Shown here: one piece after another, positions 56,554-64,000 of the stretch | Numbering within the stretch: position 1 is the first letter of the stretch | Layout: each line of letters begins with the position of its first letter | Source of the DNA: Phanerochaete sordida | Taxonomy: Eukaryota > Basidiomycota > Agaricomycetes > Polyporales > Phanerochaetaceae | Assembly: GCA_019973155.2 (NCBI GenBank) | Contig: BPQB01000007.1 | Location: forward strand, 744,001-808,000 | Length of the DNA: 64,000 nucleotides | Direction: 5' to 3' | Position numbers and translations under genes: made by a program | The notes under the pieces: generated by a model | The model's input: the letters and a program-made list of their open reading frames with translations, nothing else | The model's database searches: none | What the model was told of the DNA's origin: nothing

Positions 56554-58915
56554 CTATGAGACTCGCCATTTCGCAGGCGGGACGGCTAACATGTCGTCAT
56601 AAGTTAGTGCGTCCCAGGGACGGTTGGAGACGCCACGAACCTTGCAGTTTCCTGGCAGTCGGGATCATGTGGAAGATGACCGACACCATTCCGAGCACAA
56701 GACATATCGCTGACACGATATAATAACCGTCACGTTCGGTGACGCACTCGCCGCCCAGCTCGGTGCACGCCGCTTTGCCGTGGTCCGACACGCATTCCGC
56801 AGCTGGCGCAAAGTGTAAGCGCATATCAAACCCGGAACTAAAGGGCGTTACCTTTCACTGTGAGTCCTTGCTCCTTGATCTGGCAGGTGGCGATAGTGAA
56901 CATATCTACGCCTGCGGAACATGGTCAGTAGTGTGCTTCGGTGCTTGTCATGGATTCATACCCTTCAGGACGAAATACCTCGGCCAGGTACCTCCAAGGT
57001 TGGTAAACGTCGCGAGCAGCTATATCTTGTTGAGCACACGTCGTCTATCATGACTTGATGCGCGTACCGTCATGTATGTTCCACCAACAACTGGGTCAGC
57101 AATCCGCGTATGGAATGCAGAGATGCCGCCAAACTGGACGGTGCCAGCAAACGACCCAAGGACCGTCTGTACGATGAGTAGCGTGAAGAACCCGATCGAG
57201 ATTGGCGGCGTGGGGAACCAGTACACCGTCAGCGTCGCGGCCAGCGCGAGCAGCAGCCGCGGCCAGAACGCGATCATCCAGGGCCGCAGAGGCTTGTCGC
57301 CGCGTGACCAGCGCCCCGCGACCCAGCCCGCGAACATCTGGAACGGGAAGTCGATGAGGACGGCGATGGCGAGGTCCTCGCGCCCGAGGCCCTTCTCGAC
57401 CATCTTCAGCTGCGTCGCGGCATCGCTGGCCGCCCAGCCGATCTTGGCGAAGAGGTGGAGCAGGCAGAGCACTTGGACGTCTGCGGGAACGTGTCAGGCG
57501 TCATGATCGGGGAGAGAGCGCGCGACACGTACGCTTGAGCTTGCAGATGTTCCACATCGTGCCGTAGACACTCTTGATGCTCAGGTCTTCACCTTCTGTC
57601 TCCTTGTCTTCCTTGACGAAGAGCAGCCAGATGGTAACCGCGAACGACATGACAGCACAGAACTGCATGTATGTGCCCAGGTACAAGCGCGGAATGCCCC
57701 ATCTCTGTCTGACATTCGTCAGTACCACATGTTAGAAATGGACCGCACGCGAACTCACGAGAACGACTCGCTGTTCAAAGCCAGGAAGACGGTGAACGAC
57801 GCAAAATAGCCAGTGTTGAGACCTATCGTCTGGCAGGTACTAGCATAGGGCAGGTTCTCCTGAGATAGCAGCGTAAGGGCCCAGCCTGTGCAGAGATGAG
57901 GCATCTGGTAAATTATGACAACAGCGCATACATACCATCTACAGCAATATCTGCCCGCGGAACATGTGATGAGCGCAAGTCGCACAATTCGAGCCAGCGA
58001 ACACACCTTGGGTTGCGGATAATGTAACAAGAGCAGTCCATGCAGCAGATAAAGAATAAATATGCTCCGAGGGCTGTAGAATTGTCAATTGGCTGCTCAA
58101 GTTCGATGAGTAGTGGAGACTGACGTTATTCATGAACTCCTCCGCGTTAAGAGAAATAGCGAACATTAGGGTACCAATAATTAATTGCATGGGTATGATC
58201 CAAGATTTGCGACGTCCGATGGAGGGAAAGAATAGGGAATCTACGATGGGCGACCAGAGAAGCTTAAGAGAGTACGGATAGCTTGCTAAGGAGAAGATGG
58301 CGAGCTGCGAATACGACAAATGCTCGCGCAGAAGAAAAGGCAGAGACCCTAGCACTCGTTAGCTTGATGGAAATAAAGTCAACTGGATATTCGGACTTAC
58401 CGAGGGCAAGACCTAACTGTGGTCATGAGATGAACATTAGTTCCCGCGCTCCGGGTTACGAGCTACACTTACCGGGAATCCCTGGATGAGGTCTGTACAG
58501 AGTCAGCGTAGTACACTACTCAGAGAGACCGGGACTCACAGAGAACTATGAGGAGCCCCAAAGCACGCTTGTCTTTTGTGGACATGGGCCTCTTCTCGCC
58601 TTGCGAGAGATATTCCTGCTCTTCTTCTATGGACAGGCCGTCTGCTGCCTGCCTGCGCTCCTCCTCGCCGAGCAGGCTCATCTCAACCTCGTCTGTGGCG
58701 TCGCCATCGCCCGGTGTCCAGCCGTTGACCCTGTGCGAGGTGAGGGGAGTCTTGGGGGTGCGCGGCTGTATGGCAATGCTCTCGAGGGAGGTAGAGGTGC
58801 CGCGAGGGTTGTGCCTGGACATGGCGTCGTCGTCGCTCGTGGCGGGCGTGTTCCGCTTGGATTTGTTGTTCTTTTTCCTGCGACGTGGCGGGTCTGCTGG
58901 TGATGTGGTCGACAT
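56554..58915 (-). CDS. Acetyl-CoA transporter, SLC33A1/AT-1 family (MFS)
   Basis: ER multi-pass transporter that by family moves acetyl-CoA into the ER/Golgi lumen. The N-terminus has a basic region (PPRRRKKNNKSKRNTP), then acidic EEEQEYLSQGEKRPMSTKDK. Membrane blocks: LGLLIVLC, DLIQGFPV, GLALGSLPFLLREHLSYSQL, ASYPYSLKLLWSPIVDSLF, GRRKSWIIPMQLIIGTLMF, DGWALTLLSQENLPYASTCQ, TIGLNTGYFASFTVFLALNS, QRWGIPRLYLGTYMQFCAVM, GREDLAIAVLIDFPFQMFAG, HTRIADPVVGGTYMTLLATF. A luminal Cys-rich loop (CVSDHGKAACTELGGEC) precedes the last helix, and a short final exon gives the ending PPAKWRVS. Many small exons. The start is at MSTTSPADPPRR; an in-frame Met 22 codons upstream is possible. Confidence 0.87.
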
Positions 58916-60537
58916 GGGCTCTGCCGCCAAGCGAGGGTCTGGCTGTGTCGCGTCGCGCGCTGAGCTCGTCAGGTCAATCAAGCTTACCTAAGCATCAGGC
59001 ACAGCCGCTTTAGGCAACGTGTCACTCACCCAATGGCTGCCGCTCTCCGTTCGTCTGCGCGGCGACGAGTATCCTACAAACCTCTGGGGCACATCCTTGC
59101 TTTTATACGAGAGCTGTCCTGAGCATTACGTGGACTAAGTATCCCCAAAATAACTGACTACGTTGCAGCTCAATCGCAGCTCGCGGAGCCCGATACGATC
59201 CCTAGGATAATCCAGTCTAATGCTTGCGGCCTTGCCATCGCTCGTAGACCACGTTGCCCCAATGTGCTGCGCAAAACACTACAGTGAACTTCGAACGGTT
59301 CCTTGTGGACCTGCTTGGACTATTCCCAACATAGCTGCTCAAACACTGGATTTCGTGGATGCATCTCCGTCTGATGCGCACCGAAGAGCATGCTGGCTGC
59401 ACGTTTCGGTGCGGAGATTTCAGAATCAACCAGTTTCGCATCGCATGTCGGGCTGATATTAACAACACGCTGCTGATGCTTGCAAGCTTTGATCGCCTGA
59501 ATCGCTACCACTTCAAGAGTCCAGCCTGCTTCGGAACCGTTGGTAGAGGCTACCTTGGTAGCCATCGCCCAGCCTGAAGTGTTTCTGCTGACCGCAGGGG
59601 AATCGATCGTCGATGTGATCGAGGACAGCGACTTTGTGGCGGCCCCGAGGCCCCACAGCTCTCCTCATGAAAGTCTTGTGTTGAGACCGCCGGCCTTCCG
59701 CTACATCTACGCACACCTAGCTGGCTTTGCTCAGACGGCCCTGGCCCAGCTGATCTCGCTTAGCGGCTGCATGTACCATGTCGCTGCGGCGTCGAACGAC
59801 GACGGTGGGTTCGGAGCGATATGAGTCTTCCCTCTTTCATTCATGAGCCATATCGCCCCCGCCTCCTAGGATTTGCGTGGTGTCCGCACCTGCATCTGGT
59901 ATATTTAGCACGAGGGCCTAGATAGCTCAAGTACTTCTCTCCGCGTCTGTCAGACTCGGAACTCTGACCGTGATCAGCTTCCTGCCAGGGCCCGCATTGC
60001 ACCCTTGTGCTCTTCCACCTCGAGGTCCCCGTCTGGCGTATCCTTCCCACGTTGCTGCGTAGTCAGGCGGGTTCAATTGGGTCGGGAACAGGATGAGGGC
60101 CACCCAGCGACCACGGACGACGAGGACGATGGGCGTGTGCGTCGCGGCGCGTAACGCAGACGATGAGCGCGCAAAACAATAGCTGACCCGCCCATTGTCC
60201 TCCGAGGGCAAACGGGTGAACGGAGTGGAGAATACCGAAGGGTGGGAATGTGGCAGCCTCGTGCCCTGAAAGCGTCGGCAGAGCCCCGGCGACTTGGTGG
60301 TGTAGCGACCTCCACGCCGCCAGGGCCACTCACTCGCTTTTCTCCCCCGGCTCAAGGTCAGAAAGAAGATCATCTCTTCCTGCTTTCACCCGACTTATCC
60401 TCTTCTTTCCACAGGCCCTCCAGCGCAGCGCGGACCGCTGCCCTTCTTCTTCATCCACCACCACCTCAGGCTGCGCCTCAGGTCTTTCCTCCCTCTCTGT
60501 CTTTACCCCTCCGCTCGCGGGCCCCGGACGCACTCTG
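58916..60537. other. Intergenic between the SLC33 gene and GH16, no confident gene
   Basis: A TATA-like sequence (minus strand, near 59100-59107) lies on the SLC33 side. Around 59.36-59.82 kb frames are open on both strands (plus: FLLTAGESIVDVIEDSDFV; minus: ASTNGSEAGWTLEVVAIQAI), but neither is recognised or has a clear start context, so no gene is called. Confidence 0.4.
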
Positions 60538-62215
60538 ATGCACCTCTTCGCTCCCCTCGTCCTGCTCCTCGCCAGCACCGGCCTTGCTGAAGCCAGCCTA
60601 CTCAGCCGGGGCCACGAGACCTTCGTCCGCGCCGCCACACGCGCGCACAAGCATGCGGTCAAGCGCAGCGCCGGCCTGGCGCGCGACATCCGCCTCACCT
60701 TCCGCGACATGCTCGCCGCCGACTCCCAGCAGCAGCCCGCATCGATAGGCAACAGCCGTGTGTTCTGCGTCAACTCGCCTGCACCCGGCCTCGCCGGTGG
60801 CAATGGCACGAATGTCGTCAGCACAAGCGCCTCCGCCTCTGTCGGTGGCCCGACTGCAAGCACGGGCTCTCACACCACGTCCACCGGGACTGGGAAAGGG
60901 GCCGGAACAGCTACATCAACGTCGTCTGCGGGGAGCTCGACGGCTTCTCCTGCGGCGAGTTCGCCGTGGAAGATAGTGCAGAACTACGTGCGTGCCCTGG
61001 AAGATTTATCTGGCTGTTGATTGACAGTTTGCCATACTCAGCAAGGATCCACGTTCTTCAATGGCTGGGACTTCTTCGTCGGCGGCGACCCAACGAATGG
61101 ACTCGTGACCTATATTGACCAGCCCACTGCAGTCCGTACCTCGTCCCCTGCCGAGTCATACAGTGACTGACCGTCCTCCAGCAATCTGCAAACCTCACGT
61201 CTATAAACAGCGCGGGCAACGCTATAATGCGCGTGGAGACGACTCCACAAGTCGCCAACACGCGCCAGAGCGTGCGGATAACAACCCACGAGACATACAC
61301 GGGTGGGCTGGTCATCATGGATTCGGTGCACATGCCGACGGGGTGTGGTACATGGCCTGCCTTCTGGAGCAATGGCCCCAACTGGCCTGCGGGCGGAGAA
61401 ATCGACATCGTCGAAGGTGCGCACTGCCTGACACTGCCTGCCCGCTCCCGATTTGACTTCCATTAGGCGTGAACGACTACACGAATAACCAAGCAACGAT
61501 CCACACGAACCCAGGGTGCTCTCTCACGAGCAGCAGCTCGTCCACGCTAGGGATCTCCGGCTCTGTTGTCGGCGGTACCAACTGTGCCGCAGCGCAAACC
61601 GGAAATCAAGGCTGTGGAGTGCGTGCGAGCCAGACCAACTCGTTTGGTGCGGCCTTCAACGCCATCAACGGCGGTGTCTACGCCAGTACGTCTTTGCTGC
61701 ACCGCCTGTCTCGCCAACGCTGACGCCCCGCAGTGAAATGGGACGACTCCGGCATCTCGGTGTTCTTCTTCCCGCGCAGCTCGATCCCGTCCGACATCAC
61801 TGCGAATGCGCCGCTGCCTGACGGCTGGGGCACGCCCATGGCGTTCTGGCCCGCGGCGGGCTGCAATCCGTTCACGTTCTTCAACACACACTCGGCGATA
61901 TTCGACACGACGCTCTGGTGAGTGCTATACAGTGCTATTCTTGGCGCGCCTCGTGCCCCGTGCGTGATCGCTGATGGGCGTTTCGCGCAGCGGCGACTGG
62001 GCGAACGGCGTGTGGGGGAGTACTGGCGTCCCAGGCCAGGATCAAAGCTGCGCACAGCTCACGGGCGTAGCGGACTGCGCGACGTTTGTGAAAAACAACG
62101 GCGCATCGTTCGCGGATGCATGTAAGTACAGCCTGCCCTTTTGCCGCCGTCCCTACTGACTGCGTGCACCCCAGACTGGGAAGTTCGCTACGTCCAGGTT
62201 TATCAGACCTCATAA
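60538..62215 (+). CDS. Secreted GH16 endo-1,3(4)-beta-glucanase
   Basis: By family it cleaves mixed-linked or beta-1,3-glucans extracellularly. Signal peptide MHLFAPLVLLLASTGLAEA, then an N-terminal region with a dibasic KR site (HKHAVKRSAG) and a Ser/Thr/Gly-rich linker. The GH16 core follows: QGSTFFNGWDFFVGGDPTNG, LTSINSAGNAIMRVETTP, MPTGCGTWPAFWSNGPNWPA, catalytic GGEIDIVEGVND with both Glu and the Asp present, QTNSFGAAFNAINGGVYA, VKWDDSGISVFFFPRSSIP, WGTPMAFWPAAGC, and the ending YWEVRYVQVYQTS. At least five introns. The intron after DIVE sits at the same place as in the GH16 gene at 12134. Confidence 0.9.
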
Positions 62216-62577
62216 CACTGGAACCCCGGCGTCTCCTCCATATCTAATGCACCTGTCCTCCGAACGAACTTACGTTATCGGGCAGCCTTTGGTTGCATGC
62301 CCACGGCCCTCGACACATCTGGGGTTACGAACCACGTTCTCATTCATTTATATATTGTTGTACGATACATAGAGGGTTATTCGCATGTACACTGCTCTGT
62401 ACTCTACATATATGACATGGTCAGACACGTGCGAACCAGTGCGAGAGGGGCTTGTGACAGACCTGTGAGGGCGCTGAGCAGTATCTGGGGTCCTGGTCAC
62501 GAGACCGCGACCACGCGTCGCGTCCGGTTCGTTGGCGCCAGCGCGTTCAACCTGGACCACAGACTAACCTACCCGAC
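62216..62577. other. Intergenic, GH16 3' end and SprT-gene promoter
   Basis: 362 bp; AT-rich segment near 62345-62420; no supported gene. Confidence 0.4.
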
Positions 62578-64000
62578 ATGCCTAACCTCAGGACAGACAT
62601 ATTCGGCGATACCAAGGCTGCACAAGAGCGTGAAGTCCCACGGTAAGGAAGCTCAACGTGCGGAGTCTTTACGAAAGTCTGAAAAATAGTCCCCACGCAG
62701 AGCCTTCAGAGGCGTGTCGCCCGCGAAAAGCCCTCGGAAGAAGTTGACAGAGGTCGTTGTCGTCAGCTCTGATGAGGATGATATTCCAGTGTACGTGCTT
62801 GCAGGCTCGATGGATACGCAGCTACTGATGTCTGAGCGACAGGTCACCCCGCAAAGCGGTCAGACCCACGCCGATCCTCCCGAAACAGACGAAGGCTTCG
62901 TTTGATCTGAAACCGACGGCGAAAGGACCTTTTGGACCATTTAGACCAGCGCGAACTCCGTCTGCTGTACCGCCCGCCAGTGAAATGCCCATCGCCGGCC
63001 TTCAGTCAAAGGGCGCGCCCGTGTCGTCGTCGGACGCATCTTCCGGAATTCAAGAAGAGGAACAGGCCCCAGTACCCTGTTCTCCAGTCAAAACAAGCCG
63101 TCACTGCGACGATGATATCATTGACTTGACATTGGATTCTTCTGAGTCGGGCGACGACGAGTCGGAGACGGACAAGCGCGAGGTCATCTCCCTTATTGAC
63201 GACTCTCCTCATCCACCTCGCAGGCTACTGAAAGGGTCTCGGTTACTGGCAGAACTTGATAAGCTGTCCCTTGACGACACTCCAACCCCAAGGAAGCCCG
63301 TCAGTCAACCTGCGCTCGACCTCGGGGACGACTCAGACTCTGCACCTGCGCCGAAGCCGGCTGCGAAGGCTTCTCGCAGACGATGGGTCCAGAGCTCATC
63401 CGAGTCTGGCTCCGAGGCAGATGTGCAACAGACCACAGCTCCACCTCGACATGCCCCTACCCGGCCAGGCATCAGAGCAGCGCGTTCTCCAAGCCCAGAT
63501 CGTCCTGTCTCGCCTGAGCTCTCGCCACCGCCGAGTCCGACTAAGAAGGGCAAGGCTCCCCGTGTCACGAAGAAGGCTCAGCGTGAGGCAGAGCAGGCGC
63601 GCCGGGAAGCGTACGCGGAGCAGCTCTTCAAGGAGCTGAACGCGTCGGTATTCAAGGGCGGCCTGCCGGAGGCCACGCCGCTGAAGTGGAGTGTCCGCCT
63701 GCTCACGACGGCCGGCAGGGCGAAGTGGCGCAAGTCCAGAGACGGAACGCAGACCACGGAGATTGAGCTCGCGACGAAGATCTTGGATAGCGATGGTGAG
63801 TGGGTCGAGACATTTGAGAAGCGTTGACTGACGAGTGTAAAGATAGGATACGTAACACATTGTCACATGAGATGTAAGGTGGCGTGTTGTCATGGGTTGT
63901 GTAGGAAGCTGAGTGTGCTACAGGTGTCACCTAGCCTGCTGGATTATCGACGGTGATCCCAAAGAAGGGCATGGAAGAGCGTTCAAGTCGTGGTATGTAC
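62578..64000 (+). CDS. SprT-like zinc metalloprotease (GCNA/ACRC-like), 3' end outside window
   Basis: By family, DNA-associated proteases that act on protein-DNA crosslinks. Spliced 5' exons: MPNLRTDIFGDTKAAQEREV, then FRGVSPAKSPRKKLTEVVVV followed by SSDEDDIPV, then SPRKAVRPTPILPKQTKASF. A long acidic, Ser-rich region contains DDDIIDLTLDSSES and REVISLIDDSP, which resemble SUMO-interacting motifs. The SprT domain begins AYAEQLFKELNASVFKGGLP, then LKWSVRLLTTAGRAKWRKS and TEIELATKILDSD. After a short intron it reads RIRNTLSHEM, and after another CHLACWIIDGDPKEGHGRAF. Together these complete HEMCH, the HExxH zinc motif. The window ends at the next donor, so the third zinc ligand and C-terminus are not visible. 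Acidic SIM-like N-terminus plus SprT matches GCNA-type proteins. Confidence 0.85.

Noticed and set aside
1..64000. CRISPR arrays, operons, riboswitches or bacterial origins.
   Set aside because: None seen; spliceosomal introns throughout and intron-bearing tRNAs show nuclear fungal DNA.

Overview
The window looks like nuclear DNA of a filamentous basidiomycete, most likely a wood- or litter-decaying Agaricomycete. Evidence: most genes are split by many 45-75 nt introns with GT..AG ends, intergenic gaps are short, codon use is GC-rich, both tRNAs carry introns, and the gene set mixes fungal housekeeping genes with secreted glycoside hydrolases and a glutamic peptidase. The species cannot be fixed from sequence alone. 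Coordinates of split genes are start codon to stop codon; exon joins were worked out by hand from splice signals and homologous protein motifs.

Layout: 0-4.3 kb, SUB2 mRNA-export helicase (-) and a DIC1-type mitochondrial carrier (+). 5.4-8.7 kb, an 82-residue serine-rich gene made of four short exons (+), an intronless NAD(P)-binding reductase (-) and a multi-pass membrane protein (+). 9.7-13.5 kb, two convergent secreted hydrolases, GH5 (+) and GH16 (-); the GH16 seems to have lost its second catalytic glutamate. 15.1-22.4 kb (+), an EXPERA-like membrane protein, ATP11, a protein kinase and an eqolisin (G1) peptidase. 22.6-31.8 kb, a disordered orphan protein (-), UTP5/WDR43 (-), a PHO85-type CDK (+) and a single-pass cell-surface protein (-). 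32.4-33.8 kb, a 1,370-bp non-autonomous hAT-like transposon with perfect 8-bp target duplications, directly beside an intron-containing tRNA-Lys. 34.2-41.1 kb, ribosomal protein S29 (+), VAC8 (-), an acyl-protein thioesterase (+) and the CCA-adding enzyme (+). 41.5-49.8 kb (all -), an HMG-box regulator, ROK1 helicase, ERG5 (CYP61) and a small mitochondrial repeat protein. 50.1-52.2 kb, tRNA-Gln followed by a tandem duplication carrying two paralogous genes for roughly 65-residue secreted peptides. 52.3-64 kb, a GYF-domain protein (-), an SLC33-type acetyl-CoA transporter (-), a second GH16 (+) and a SprT-like protease (+) cut by the window end.

The genes do not form one pathway. RNA metabolism (SUB2, UTP5, ROK1, CCA1, S29, two tRNAs), mitochondrial and lipid functions (DIC1, ATP11, ERG5, SLC33), vacuole and palmitoylation biology (VAC8, acyl-protein thioesterase) and secreted enzymes are interleaved. 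The best candidate for something undescribed is the tandem pair of three-exon secreted-peptide genes at 50.5-51.7 kb. Their exons are too short for simple ORF calling, yet reading frame, intron positions and intron phases are all preserved between the copies.
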